DNA of 64,000 nt from Podospora pseudoanserina (taxonomy: Eukaryota; Ascomycota; Sordariomycetes; Sordariales; Podosporaceae): contig NC_085925.1 in assembly GCF_035222485.1 (NCBI RefSeq), positions 992,001-1,056,000 on the forward strand. The letters run 5' to 3'. Both the position numbers and the translations under genes were made by a program. This document shows positions 36,170 through 47,703 of the stretch, piece by piece. Position 1 is the stretch's first letter. Each line of letters opens with the position of its first letter. The notes below the pieces were generated by a model. That model was not told the origin of the DNA and ran no database searches. It saw only the letters and a program-made list of their open reading frames with translations.

Positions 36170-37374
36170 GGCGGTCGTGGTCCCAGGTCAGGGGGCGGTG
36201 ACTTGAAATTGTTGTCTGGAGTTGAGGCAAATGTGTGAAAAATCGGCCGCTGAGAGGAAACCCAAAGCCGTCCCGTCTAAAATGCGGTACTTCGTATCGA
36301 TGCGGTATCGTAGTGCCGAGCGTGTTACACCGAACAGCGCAACAACCTGGAACCCAAACCCAGAAATGAGCGGCGGAGTAAGTCGTAGGTGGAGGGGAGA
36401 GTGATAGAAAAACGATGCCGCCGTCAGCGAGGAGCAGCAAAAGGCAAACAGAGGGACGGGGAAAAAAACACAAAGACAGATCAGATCAGGGGGGGGGCCT
36501 TTCTGTCTTCAATCTTGATAAAAAAAGCTGGAAAACGAAAATCGAGCGAAATAGTAATGGGTCTCCGGAGGATGATGACGGCAATTTTCAGTGAAGGCCC
36601 TGGTTCGCCCGCTGCATCGCTGCATCCCTGCTCGGCCCAGCGCACCAACCAGAAGCCACGCTGAGCCCGCGCCGTTCTGAAGCCGGGTGGTCATGTGGCC
36701 AAGCTCGCGGTTGGGCGGAAGGGCCCTTTGACAAGTCGCCGACAGCGAGCCCCAGTGACAGAACAGTGGTCACCCGCTCTACGCCCGCACACTAGTCAGT
36801 TACATCAGCGAGAGCCCCGGTAGAAGCCGAGTGAGCGCGAGTCTTTTTTCTCTTCCAAGTTTCTCTTTATTCGGTACTTAAAAGAGTTGGTACTACCTCA
36901 ACCCAAGGCTGTCATCAACTACTAGCAGCAGGGTAGGCCGTCCAATTTCATCTCATCGCAGGGATTGTTCCCACCACCTGTTCCAGAAGACGTCTAGATG
37001 TGAATTTCAAATTGGGCTCAAACTGGATGTTGGATCCCGGGACTTAACGCCGCTCCGGGGCCCGGGCGCGTCCCCAAGAAAATCTGCGGAGCCGAGAGCA
37101 ACTCTGGGGCACGGAGCACCCGGATTTTATAATTAGTGTGGCTTGGCATCGACGCCGTTGCCTGGAGGTTTCGTCAATTCAAAGTCCAGCCAACCTTTAA
37201 TATCGACTTCAACTGCGCCATTCACACCGCCACACATTCATCAATCTATCCATCCGTCACTCTCAGTCGCGAGAGAGTGACACTCTATGACACATAGTCG
37301 CTTGATACAGCAATTATAAAACCTGACAAGGAACCCAGAGTCGAGTTGGCAGTGAGGCAGTCTGGCTCTCCGTG
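36170..37374. other. Divergent promoter region kgd1 / tfb1
   Basis: 1.2 kb between divergent starts. No coding signal. The stretch 36590-37090 is GC-rich, and the 5' flank of tfb1 (37190-37270) is A/C-rich like a fungal leader. Confidence 0.5.
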
Positions 37375-39360
37375 ATGGAGCTCCCTCAGGGAAGGGCGAC
37401 CTACAAGAAAAAAGATGGCGTCCTCACCTTGACAGAAGACAAGAAATTCCTGATCTGGTCGCCGTTGCCTGCGAATGGCCCGCCTACGGTATCTCTGGCT
37501 TTGGAAAGGATCTTGAACTTGCAGCAGACGCCAGACACGGCGCCCAAGGTTATTCTCAAGGTGATTGAGAAGCCCAAGACCACAGAGGAAGGACAAGCAG
37601 GAGCGGCCTTTCTCTTCCAGTTTACATCGCCGACAGATGCCCGCGCAGAAGCCAATGCCATCAAAGCTCTGTTATCACAAATTCTATCTGAACTGCGCGG
37701 CAATGATCCCAGTGTTCCCAAGCCTATCGGCAACCCCCAGGCCGATGCCAACGGGGCTGGTGCCTCGGCGGCCATGTCGTTCGCCAGCACTGTCAACTCC
37801 AAGGGCCCAACTGTTCGCTGGTTTGACGACAATGCGTTAAAAGCAGATCTCGAGCTTCAGCGGTCTCTGTTAAACAAGGACGACGATCTGGCCCAGACGT
37901 ATGCACAGGCGCTCTCATTGAAACCGCCATCAATATCAGATGCTGCTTTTGATGCTCAGTTTTGGTCCACCCGTATTGGTCTGCTTAGGGCTCATGCTAT
38001 CGAAGTCAACCAGAAGAAGGGCGCATACAATGTGCTGTCTACAATAAAACCACGAACCGAAGACGGCGAGGTCAAGCTCAGTCTGAATCCAGAACAAATT
38101 CAAACCATCCTTCACCAACATCCTCTAGTGAGGAGGATATACAACGAAAATGTCCCAAAGGTCTCGGTGGCCACCTTCTGGTCCAAATTCTTCCTGAGCA
38201 AGCTCTGCAAGAAACTCCGCGGCGAGCGTGTGACCGACATCGACAACACCGAGCCTCTCTTCGACAAGTATCTGAACGCTCCCAACGACATGGGCTTCAC
38301 CAGCAAAATCAACGCTGCCCAGCAACTCCCACACATAATCGACATCAACGCCAACGAAGAAAACCAAGGCGGTTTCAAATCCGGCAACAGAAAAGATGTC
38401 GAGATGCGTCCCAGAGCCAACGTCCCCATCATCCGAACTCTCAACTCCATATCTGAGAAAATCATGGCCGACGTTGCCCCCTCAGACTTGGATCCCTCGG
38501 CCGGTCCCAATGGCATCCCAGATGACACCCGCACCATAGAGGAACTCACTCTCCGCGATCTCAGGGGCGAAACCCCTTCTTCTCGCATCATTCTCAACCT
38601 CAAGGAGCAGTCTGCCTTATTTCCCACCAACACCCACACTGCCCAACCCAACTCCACCAACGCCACCGACCAGGCCTTGTTTGCCCAACAAGACCCCACG
38701 GGTGTGTTATTCGAAGTCCAAGCAGACCTCGACATGGTAGACGAGGACCCCTCAGGAGGTCTCGATCTACGAAAAGGCATAGGTGTCAACGACGACTCCG
38801 ATGACGAGGCCAACGCTGACCCTACCACTCCCCACGTCACAACCACACCTCACATCGGCTCCCACAACGCCCGGTTAGCAGCCAAAAACCAAATCTTGTC
38901 TTCACTGAAGAAACGCCAAGCAGAAAACACCTCCTTGTCCTCCTCTGGCATAACCACCTCATCAGGAACTACCCTCCCCGCCGAACCACTGACAATCCCA
39001 GCCTCGATATCACACCAATGCTACCTCACCAACGCCTCCACTGTTGAATTCCTCCGCCAATTTTACAACACCTTCTCAGACAAAAACGCCAACCAGCAAG
39101 AACTGAGGTATTACGTCGACGCCCTGGGGAAATCACGCGAAAGAATAGAGGCCCTGGCGGAAGAGGCCGAGAAGCTAAGAAGGGAGAGGGAACAGCAGGT
39201 AATAGACGAGGCGTTCGCCAGGTTCAAAAAGACGGGCGTCAAGGGGAAGAGGCCCAAGATTAGAGGGGGGAGGGAGGATGTGCTTGGCTTGTTTGAGCAG
39301 ACGTTGGCTGGATTGAAGATTGCGGAGCGGGTTTGGGAACAGAGTGGGAGGGGGAGATAG
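37375..39360 (+). CDS. tfb1: TFIIH core subunit Tfb1/p62
   Basis: A subunit of the general transcription and nucleotide-excision-repair factor TFIIH. A single exon of 661 residues from the ATG at 37375; an in-frame GTG directly precedes it. Residues 1-110 form the PH-like p62 N-terminal domain (GRATYKKKDGVLTLTEDKKF, then LNLQQTPDTAPKVILKV and FLFQFTSPTDARAEANAIK). Two BSD domains follow, marked by the FW pairs in DAQFWSTRIGLL (about 200) and VATFWSKFFLSKL (about 265). The helical C-terminal region contains NASTVEFLRQFYNTF and a basic tail. It is convergent with cia1. The 3' 200 bases of coding DNA are purine-rich. Confidence 0.93.
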   Translation: MELPQGRATYKKKDGVLTLTEDKKFLIWSPLPANGPPTVSLALERILNLQQTPDTAPKVILKVIEKPKTTEEGQAGAAFLFQFTSPTDARAEANAIKALLSQILSELRGNDPSVPKPIGNPQADANGAGASAAMSFASTVNSKGPTVRWFDDNALKADLELQRSLLNKDDDLAQTYAQALSLKPPSISDAAFDAQFWSTRIGLLRAHAIEVNQKKGAYNVLSTIKPRTEDGEVKLSLNPEQIQTILHQHPLVRRIYNENVPKVSVATFWSKFFLSKLCKKLRGERVTDIDNTEPLFDKYLNAPNDMGFTSKINAAQQLPHIIDINANEENQGGFKSGNRKDVEMRPRANVPIIRTLNSISEKIMADVAPSDLDPSAGPNGIPDDTRTIEELTLRDLRGETPSSRIILNLKEQSALFPTNTHTAQPNSTNATDQALFAQQDPTGVLFEVQADLDMVDEDPSGGLDLRKGIGVNDDSDDEANADPTTPHVTTTPHIGSHNARLAAKNQILSSLKKRQAENTSLSSSGITTSSGTTLPAEPLTIPASISHQCYLTNASTVEFLRQFYNTFSDKNANQQELRYYVDALGKSRERIEALAEEAEKLRREREQQVIDEAFARFKKTGVKGKRPKIRGGREDVLGLFEQTLAGLKIAERVWEQSGRGR

Positions 39361-40108
39361 AGCAGAACTGGGAGACAGGACAGCTTAGGGGGGATAGATT
39401 GGGATATTCAAGATTGCAGACAAAACAAACAGACAACGGTGGCAGCGGGTGAAGCGGGTGTAATATACTCTTTGACAAGCATCGATACCATACATTGCTG
39501 TTTTTAGAACAGGAGACAAGAGCTAAATTGGATTTGTTTTTCGAATTGTTAATCCAGGGCATATTGTTAACTGAAAAAGTCGTAAAAACGAAAATGAAAA
39601 AAATGAAAAAAAGAGGGTTCGAGTTCGGGTTTATTTGCCTCAAGTGTCAGAGAACCCCAGAGTCCTTGCCACAATTACCAGCGTCGCCTTACATCTCTCT
39701 TGGGTGGAAAAGAGTTCTGGTTTGTTCGCCTCAAGTTTCGAACTCGTGGGGTCCTTCAACCATCACCAGCGTCGCCTTACATCCCTTTGTTAGGTGGAAT
39801 GGGCAGGAATAATTGGGCGTCCCCTCATACCACTGCGCCATACCACCCCTCCTCGGGCGTCCCCGATTGAAAGTCAGGAGCAAACTTGGCATCTATAACC
39901 CTGTGAGGGAAGGAGCAGCAAGTGTCAGTCAAGGAAGGAGTAGCTGGTGCGGTGTTCATAACACGGAAGGAGCAACCCACAGTAACAAAAAAGGAAAGCG
40001 CGACCCTGACCATGCTTCAGCCCAACACCTCACCACAAAACAGCATACATGGTCTCAAGCTTAGCTTGTTATTATTCTCTATTCCCATCACTTCCAACCA
40101 CCCTCCAT
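39361..40108. other. Convergent 3' region tfb1 / cia1
   Basis: Contains A-rich sequence near 39585-39615 and a diverged tandem duplication (39637-39800). No gene is supported. The two genes converge here. Confidence 0.6.
39637..39800 (+). repeat. Diverged tandem duplication, about 90-bp period
   Basis: Two copies starting GCCTCAAGT (39637) and CGCCTCAAGT (39727). Both carry the shared block ACCAGCGTCGCCTTACATC and a closing GGTGGAA. They agree best in the second half and differ by several substitutions and small gaps in the first. Confidence 0.75.
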
Positions 40109-41320
40109 CTACTCCCCTATCCTCACCTCCCAAGCCCTCACAACCCCATCATCCCCCGTCGTAACCAACATCTCCTCGTGCCTCCCCTCCGCCCCCTTAT
40201 CAAACCTCCTACACCAAGTAACATGATTAACCTCATACGGCCCATGCGCAGCCTCCACCTTCGCCCTAACCTTCCACTCATTTGTCTCTTCATCCTCCTC
40301 ATAAACAACCAACAACCCATCCCCCCCCGTCGTAGCCACCAATCCACTCTCCCCACTCCAACCAACCGAGTAAATCTCCCTGGTGTGAACCCTCGGCAAC
40401 ACCCCCTTAACCTCCCACTCCTCCCTCAAACTCTGCCTCATCCTATTCGGCACCCCTCCCCACCTACTATCCCCCTCCTCTTCCTCCCCCTCCTCCTCCT
40501 TGAGTTCCCAAACTTTTACCCCCCCCTCCGCCCCAGCAGTCATCAACCTCTGATACCTCCCATTTTCCCTCTCCCTTTTCTCCCACTCAACCCCCCAAAC
40601 AGTCCCAACCCCCCCCTCCAGCACACTCACACACCCCCACTCCCCATCCTGATCCTCCCTCCAAACCCTAACCGTATCATCATAACTCCCACTAGCCAAA
40701 CAATCACTCCCATACCTCCTCCCATCATGCCTCTTCCCCTGTTTAAAACCCGGCGCAAAAGCCACAGTTTTCACATCCCCATCATGCTCACTTAAAACAG
40801 CAACCGTCTCCCAATCCTCATCCTCCTCTCCATCCTCCCCTCCCGATAAGTGCTCCCATATCCAAATCGATTTATCCCTACTGCAAGTAGATAGATACTG
40901 TCCCGACGGACTAAAACTTAACGACTTGACTTCGTTTTCGTGGCCTTCGAGCACGAGGGTGAATTCCCATTCTTCCTCCTCCTCTTCCTCCTCCTCCTCC
41001 CCTTGACCGATGGGTTTTTCGAGTGTGGCAGCAGGGTTGTAAGTCCAGATCCCGGCCGTGGAGTCAAAACTGCCGGTTACGAGACGTAGGGTTTGAGAGG
41101 AAGAGGAAGGTTGCCAGGCGCAAGATCGGATGGAGCGGCTGTGACCCCCCGTGAGGGACGAGTGCTTTGAAAAGGTCGCGAGGGAAAACACGGTGACGGT
41201 CTTGTCGTGGGTTGTTGCTAGGAGGGGGAGGGAGGGGTGGGGGGTTGATTGCCAGGCGCGGGTGTAGAGGTCGGGAGTGAAGGTTGCTAGCGGGAGGAGT
41301 TGTATTGGTGGTGGTGGCAT
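40109..41320 (-). CDS. cia1: Cytosolic iron-sulfur assembly WD40 protein Cia1
   Basis: The scaffold of the cytosolic Fe-S targeting complex (with Cia2 and Met18), which hands clusters to cytosolic and nuclear apoproteins such as DNA polymerases and helicases. A single exon of 403 residues with seven WD40 repeats. Blades are marked by HSRSIRSCAWQP, HENEVKSLSFSPSGQYLSTCSRDKSIWIWE (shared between two blades), HDGDVKTVAFAPG, GSYDDTVRVWRED, HTREIYSVGWSG and HVTWCRRF. Acidic low-complexity Glu runs loop out between blades, as in filamentous fungi. The start ATPHPSLPLLAT-type opening is as expected for the family. It is tandem with clpX and convergent with tfb1. Confidence 0.92.
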   Translation of the reverse strand: MPPPPIQLLPLATFTPDLYTRAWQSTPHPSLPLLATTHDKTVTVFSLATFSKHSSLTGGHSRSIRSCAWQPSSSSQTLRLVTGSFDSTAGIWTYNPAATLEKPIGQGEEEEEEEEEEWEFTLVLEGHENEVKSLSFSPSGQYLSTCSRDKSIWIWEHLSGGEDGEEDEDWETVAVLSEHDGDVKTVAFAPGFKQGKRHDGRRYGSDCLASGSYDDTVRVWREDQDGEWGCVSVLEGGVGTVWGVEWEKRERENGRYQRLMTAGAEGGVKVWELKEEEGEEEEGDSRWGGVPNRMRQSLREEWEVKGVLPRVHTREIYSVGWSGESGLVATTGGDGLLVVYEEDEETNEWKVRAKVEAAHGPYEVNHVTWCRRFDKGAEGRHEEMLVTTGDDGVVRAWEVRIGE

Positions 41321-41827
41321 TGTTGCGGTTGTGGTCTGGAGATGGGGAATTGATAGCTAGAAAAGGGAACGGTGAGTAATATGGTAGAGCTGGAGGAGGA
41401 GGAAATAATCTTACCAAAAAAAAAGTATAAATCTGTCACCTAATGTCCATCGCGGTTGTGACTGTTGACTAGTAAAGAGTGCCCCTCCAAAAAGCGCCCC
41501 TCACTGGCAGAATTACGGCCACCAGCTCCGATCCCGCTGAGAGCCCCACTTACACCGAGAGCTTCCCTGGATGATGGTTGCAATCAGAACAGTCAACATA
41601 ACTAACTGTATGGCTCCCCAGTTAAGATAAGACAAATCATTCTCTTTCATATATTACTCAAAATCGCTATCCCTAATAAACCAGAATGCTGCTATCAAAA
41701 TATGCTGTTTACTGTTCTCACCTCGGTCCGTCCCTGAATGTTGCCCAAACTAAAAGACCCAAACCCTCATCCCATCCCATCCCATCCCATCCCATACCCA
41801 AAACGCCTTGAATATCAAACTATGTAC
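41321..41827. other. Spacer between clpX stop and cia1 start
   Basis: About 500 bases holding the cia1 promoter. A (CCCAT)n pentanucleotide run lies near 41763-41792. Nothing else is recognised. Confidence 0.55.
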
Positions 41828-43682
41828 TTATGCACTCCCCAACCCAGCCGCCTCCCTCGCCTCCTCAGCCGACAACCTCACCTCCACCCCCCCACTCACC
41901 ATCCTCTCGTCCTCCTCCCTAATCCTCCTCTCCACCTCCATCTTCCCATCCTTCCCCCAATACCCCGCCTTCTCCTCCCCCTTCACGCAAGCCTCCGTAA
42001 TGAGCACATACGGCGTCGGCGCATCGTACATCGGCTCCGCCAACACCCTCTCCATCTCCATCTTCAGCCCTCTCGCCCCCGTCTCGTTCTTCGCTGCCCT
42101 TTCCGCGATGGCGTACAGTGCCGACCGGGTGAAGAACAGCTTGCTAGGGTAGGTTTCAAACAGGGCCGTGTATTGCGCCACGAGGCTATTTCTTGGTTCA
42201 GTCAAGATGCGATAGAGCTCTTCGAGAGAGAGTGGACTAAGCGCGCAGATGTTGTGCAACCTGCCAATGAGCTCGGGGATAAAGCCAAAGGCTTGGAGAT
42301 CCGCGGGTGTGGTTAGGTCGAGGGGAGTGAAGTTGGATTCAAAGATTGGTTGGTGAGGGAGATGGCGGTAGGATTCCAGAGGAAGGATATCCTTCAGACT
42401 GTTTGTCGAGGAGAATGACCTCCCGCCTCGGATTTCTGAACCGAACCCGATGGAGGGTTTGGATACCCTCCTCAGAACGGTTTTATCCAGCCCTACAAAG
42501 GCGCCACAGAAAACAAACAGAATGTTGGTGGTATCAATGGTGTACTGGTCGACTTTCCCCGATGGGGGCGCTTGTGGTGGTGTGGTTGATCCGTAACCGG
42601 TGGGGGGCTGGTTTTGCGTGCGGGAGGGCCGGTTGTCCTTGACAGTGATGGTGACCTTGGTGCCTTCTACCAGCTTCAGCAATGCTTGCTGAACACCCTC
42701 TCCGCCTACGTCTCTTCCGTTGACGGTTTCTTTTCTAGCGATCTTGTCAAACTCGTCGAGGACAATGATTCCATGCTCGGCGGCCTTAACGTCGTAGTTG
42801 GCTTCGATGAGGAGACGCTCGATGCAGGATTCGACGTCTTGGCCGATGTAGCCTGCTTGGGTGAAGGAGTTGCAGTCGCTGATGGTGAAGGGGACGTTGA
42901 GTTTTTTGCTGAGGGTTCTGCACGGCTGTAAGCAAGGGGCCCAATTCTACATCAGCAAAGAAGTGAACTCACTCCAAGATATACGTCTTTCCCACGCCCG
43001 TAGGACCAATCAAGAGCAGGTTACTCTTGTCAATCTTGACATGGTTTGGCACCGTCATGTCCTCCTGAATGTAAAAGTTGTCCGAGGGTGCCTCAAATGG
43101 GTCTTCGAGAACTTCGTTGTGGGTGCCCCGTACGGACTCGTGGTGACCGGGAAATTCGTCTTCAGCAACATGGCGGATGTTAGTCTGCTGCCGCCACGAT
43201 TTGGGAGCATAAGCAGAACGATGAGAGTGCCTTCGCCCACCTTCGACAGGGTGTACAGGCGCGCTGTAACCTGTGCGCTCAAAAATCTCGCGGTCCTGAG
43301 CAAACTTTTGTCTCTGAATCTTTTCCCTCAGATGTTGATCCTGCAGCTCGTGGTGTTGACGCCGCCGGAGCCCTTGGTAGTGGTTGAAGATGACGGAGCA
43401 GATGGTCTTCTTCGCCCGGTCCTGGCCCACCACGTAATCGTCTACCCTCTTTTTCAGATCTCGGGGGTAGAACTGGGGGACGCCAAACTTGGACTTGGAG
43501 AAGATGGGACCGCGGCCGGTGTCCTGTGTCGGATCGTAGCTTGACGTGAAGCCCGAGTTGAAGTAACTAGATCGGCGGGGGGAGGCGAGGAGGATGCTCG
43601 AGGTTGAATAGGCTGGGCTCCGAAGCCGGGCAAATCGCCGTGTTGCGCATAGAGGCGCCAGCGGTCTAGTCAAGACCAACAT
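41828..43682 (-). CDS. mcx1: Mitochondrial ClpX-type AAA+ unfoldase
   Basis: A hexameric unfoldase of the mitochondrial matrix. Exons are 43682-42973 and 42917-41828, with a 55-nt intron (GTGAGT donor) placed just after Walker A; splicing gives 599 residues. A presequence covers about residues 1-35. The helical region RDLKKRVDDYVVGQDRAKK follows without the N-terminal zinc-binding domain of bacterial ClpX. Walker A is GPTGVGKT (226-233), the pore-1 loop is GYIG (259-262), and Walker B ends LDEFD (DE at 291-292). GEGVQQALLKLVEGT and FIPELIGRL are standard. An IGFG motif at about 393-396 matches the loop that docks ClpX on ClpP. A roughly 100-residue insertion lies between the Lys-rich helix and Walker A. 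The last 200 coding bases are G-rich. Confidence 0.94.
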
Positions 43683-44735
43683 GATGGTGTGCTTGAGCTA
43701 CTGTCATGCTCGGGAGAAGGCAGCTCGCGGGTGCGATCGGCGTACGTGGTAGGGGTCGGAGCACGGACGGTAAGGGTCAGGAAGAGGCGTAGGTGATTTA
43801 AGAATGTTTTAGTAACAAGAGGTTTGCCGGTATCAGTCAGGATGGAGAAAAACCGAGAAGAGAGTGTTTGTGATGGCACACATCATGGTGCTAGCCCGTG
43901 AGACAATGGCACCGGTGGTTAGAGCACCTGGATGACCCGGAGAGCGGGGGAGAAGCACCGACCACCGCCCGCGCGTCGCGCATCTCCCATGTCTTGTTGG
44001 AGAGAGCTCTCCACCTCCACCTGAGCTCCGGAAAGCTCCCCTCCTTGTCTGCCCGTCAGTGCTCGTCAGTGGCAGTGTCAGTGTCATCTTAGCAAAGACC
44101 CCACCAAACCTAGCTCAGCCAGAAGGAGGCGAATCGGGTCATGGCGTCGATATCAGCTCCCCCTCTCTATCTCTTCTTGTCCGAACTTCGGCTGGCGTGG
44201 GCTGGACTGGTCGGACTGCTGCATCTCTGCGATAAGCGGGCTTCAGGCTTCCCTCCAGGGGCTGGTCACAGATGAATGGCGCATGAGTTTTGGCTCCCAA
44301 CGGGCACGGCACAGAAAGGGGCATTGCTGCAGGCAATACACGCATACAAATACACGCTGGGTTTGCACCAGGCGTGGAGCCCCTGCCCACTGGTGGGTTG
44401 TATTGGGCTGCACTAGGAGGGGCTCCAATGATGTAATTAGCATCTACATACCAACTGAAAGACCCCTTTGGGCTTTTATCAACCTCACACCACATCTTCC
44501 CAGAACACACCATCTATATCTGTGTCGAATCCAGCGAGAGCCCAATCTTTCGTTTCTCTCCTCGACGTCTTCTTCCCACCCTAGCAACAATTTGAAAGCG
44601 TTCTCGTCTTGATAGCTTGTCCCGGAAGCGTCAGCTGGCTGCCCCTCCTTCAAGTCACGCTAAGAAGCACCCTACGAGGCGATTTGATATTCCTGTTTGA
44701 GGTACTCTTCAATTCACAAATTTTCATCAAACAAG
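43683..44735. other. Divergent promoter region clpX / glycogen branching enzyme
   Basis: 1.05 kb between divergent starts. The stretch next to the branching-enzyme ATG (44480-44735) is C/T- and A/C-rich and is probably its leader. No independent gene is seen. Confidence 0.5.
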
Positions 44736-47074
44736 ATGGATCCCGTTGCTCTTGAATCGTCCAACACCCTGGCCAAGAATGGTCATACCGCTGGTAACAT
44801 CCCCAATGATGGAACTGGTACGTCCTATCCCAACATGCCAAGATATGGACTGGCAGTGAAGCTGACATGAATCAGGCGTGGTTGCCCTCGATCCCTATCT
44901 TGAGCCATTCAAGCCTGCGTTGAAGAGACGCTTTGACAAGGCTCAAGAATGGATCAAGAAGATTGAGAAGACCGAAGGTGGTCTGGACAAGTTCAGCAAG
45001 GTATGATCCACCACTGCCAATGACAGGGACTTTACTGACCATCCCAGGGCGCCGACACGTTTGGCATCCATCAAAATGACGACGGCAGCATCTACTACAA
45101 GGAATGGGCACCCAATGCCAAACAGGCAGCTGTCATTGGTGAATTCAACAACTGGGACCGCAATGCCCATCGCATGACGAGGAACGACTTTGGTGTCTTT
45201 GAGATCACCATTCCTCCCACCTCTGACGGCAAAGCTGCCATCCCCCACAACTCCAAGATCAAGATCTCTCTTGAGCTCCCAGACGGGCAGTGGATCGACA
45301 GACTACCGGCTTGGATCAAGTATGTCACCCAGGATCTCTCCGTCTCGCCCGCCTACGATGCTCGGTTCTGGAACCCCCCCGCCTCTGAGAGGTACTCTTT
45401 CAAGCACCAGAGGCCCAAGAGGCCAGAGAGCTTGAGGATCTACGAAGCCCATGTCGGTATCTCGTCACCAGAGCTCAGGGTTACCACCTACAAGGAATTC
45501 ACCAAGAACATGCTCCCACGCATCAAGAGCCTGGGTTACAACGCCATCCAGCTCATGGCCATCATGGAACACGCCTACTATGCCAGCTTCGGCTACCAGG
45601 TCAACAACTTCTTCGCCGCCAGCAGCAGATATGGCCCGCCTGAGGACCTGAAGGAGTTGGTCGACACGGCTCACAGCCTGGGACTCGTTGTTCTTCTCGA
45701 TGTTGTTCACAGTCACGCTTCCAAGAACGTCCTGGACGGCCTGAATGAGTTTGATGGCACAGACCACCAGTACTTCCACGCGGGTGCCAAAGGAAAGCAC
45801 GAGCTCTGGGACAGCAGACTGTTCAACTATGGCCACCATGAGGTGCTCAGATTCCTCTTGAGCAACTTGAGATTCTGGATGGACGAGTACCACTTTGATG
45901 GATTCCGGTTCGACGGTGTTACTAGCATGCTTTACCTTCATCACGGTATTGGAACGTAAGTCTTAGAGCCTATCCCTAACCCCGTGGCAGTCATTGACCG
46001 ACACTTAACAGCGGCTTCTCGGGTGGTTACCATGAGTACTTTGGTGCTGATGTCGACGAGGAGGCTGTTGTCTACCTCATGTTGGCCAACGAACTGCTTC
46101 ACGAACTCTACCCTGACGTCATCACGGTTGCTGAGGATGTCTCTGGCATGCCGGCGCTTTGTCTGCCACTCTCACTGGGTGGTGTTGGCTTCGACTACAG
46201 ACTTGCCATGGCCATTCCCGACATGTGGATCAAGATCCTCAAGGAGAAGAAGGATGAGGAGTGGGACATTGGCAACATTACCTTCACCCTCACCAACCGC
46301 CGCCACGGCGAAAAGACGATCGCCTATGCCGAGAGTCACGATCAAGCGTACGTTTCTCCTCACCCAAGAGATTTGCTATTTTGATGCTAACTCTACTCTA
46401 GTCTTGTCGGTGACAAGTCTCTCATGATGCATCTGTGCGACGCTGAGCTCTACACCCATATGTCTACGCTCACCCCATTGACCCCGGTTATTGACCGCGG
46501 TATGGCCTTGCACAAGATGATCCGTCTGTTGACCCATGCTCTCGGAGGCGAGGGTTACCTCAACTTTGAGGGCAACGAGTTTGGTCACCCCGAGTGGTTG
46601 GACTTCCCCCGCGAGGGCAATCAGAACTCTTTCTGGTATGCTCGCCGCCAGCTGAACCTGACCGAGGACCGCCTCCTTCGGTATCAGTTCCTCAACAACT
46701 TTGACCGCTCCATGAACTTGTGCGAGAACAAGTATGGCTGGCTGCATGCTCCCCAGGCGTACATCTCCCTCAAGCACGAGGGTGACAAGGTCATCGTCTT
46801 TGAGCGGGCTGGCGTGGTGTTTGCTTTCAACTTCCACCCAACACAGAGCTTTGAGAACTACCGCATCGGTGTCGATGTCGCAGGCACATATAGGGTTGTG
46901 CTCGACTCTGACACCAAGGAGCACGGCGGCTTTAGCAGAGTCGACTCGAACACACGGTTCTTCACCGAGCCTCTGGAGTGGAACCACCGGAGGAACTGCA
47001 CTCATATCTACCTCCCTTGCAGGACTGCTCTGGTCTTTGCTTTGGAGTCGACCACCACTCCCAACGGTCACTGA
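44736..47074 (+). CDS. gbe1: 1,4-alpha-glucan (glycogen) branching enzyme
   Basis: Makes alpha-1,6 branches in glycogen (GH13). Five exons: 44736-44817, 44876-45000, 45048-45955, 46012-46347 and 46402-47074. Introns are 58, 47, 56 and 54 nt, and splicing gives 707 residues. Splices restore [31 protein letters not shown] and AESHDQALVGDKS. An N-terminal CBM48-like region ([22 protein letters not shown]) precedes the GH13 barrel. The catalytic Asp nucleophile is in GFRFDGV (D358), the acid Glu in VAEDVSG (E413) and the third Asp in [25 protein letters not shown] is the branching-enzyme signature. Cytosolic. Codons are strongly C-ending. Confidence 0.97.
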
Positions 47075-47331
47075 CTGCAGCAGGCGGTGTCTTGGGTCAC
47101 CCGGTTAGGTGGCTTTTAAATACTGGGTTATCAAAAGGTGTTGGAGGCATATTCTTGTTGTAGATATTTTCTTGTAAAAGCGGATGGGAAAATCCCCAAA
47201 GATAGACAGGTTCACACAAAAATGTATGAGAATGTACATTGAGCAATTGGTGTGTTATGTTTCAAAAGTCTTGAGTGGGAGGAGCTTCGTTCGTGCGAGG
47301 ATCCAAGCTGTCAATTGAGTTCAGCCAAAAC

Positions 47332-47514
47332 CCAATCAGCTCCAGGGGCTCCATCCCGGGACGTCCCGGTAAGCCATCTCAACAGCAGCGGGACAGTTCT
47401 CAGGATTGGCAACGGCCATTGAGGGGAAACCAACGCCCAAAAGAATATGCAACTGCCATGATGCAATAGTCCAATCAGGTCCAGAGCTCCCCTTGAAAAT
47501 TGCAAAAGGATTGG
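47332..47514 (+). promoter_or_regulatory. Three CCAAT boxes upstream of atp2
   Basis: CCAATCAG at 47332-47339 and again at 47471-47478, and an inverted CCAAT (ATTGG) at 47510-47514. The two direct copies are followed by nearly the same bases (CTCCAGGGGCTCC versus GTCCAGAGCTCC), so a segment of about 20 bp is duplicated at a spacing of 139 bp. They probably bind the HAP (NF-Y-like) complex, inferred from motif and gene function. Confidence 0.5.
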
Positions 47515-47703
47515 CCCAAGAGCGGGGGACCACGGACCATCACCTGCTAGATAGTTACAGTGGTGAGGGGAAAGACCTCGACAGGTTCGTGAGAGATCGG
47601 GGAAAGGAAAGAAGGGAAGAGCTGGAAGCCAACAGAATGGCTGGTGCTGTCGAGAAAATGTGGGTCCGCTCAGTCAAAAAGCTCCAAACTTGGAATCCGT
47701 CAG

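Noticed and set aside
40049-40795. 248-codon Pro-rich plus-strand frame
   Set aside because: Antisense to the cia1 WD40 gene; it arises from the C-rich complementary strand.
43905-43940. GGTGGTTAGAGCACC resembling a tRNA D-arm
   Set aside because: No matching anticodon or T-arm downstream; it lies in the clpX/gbe1 promoter region.
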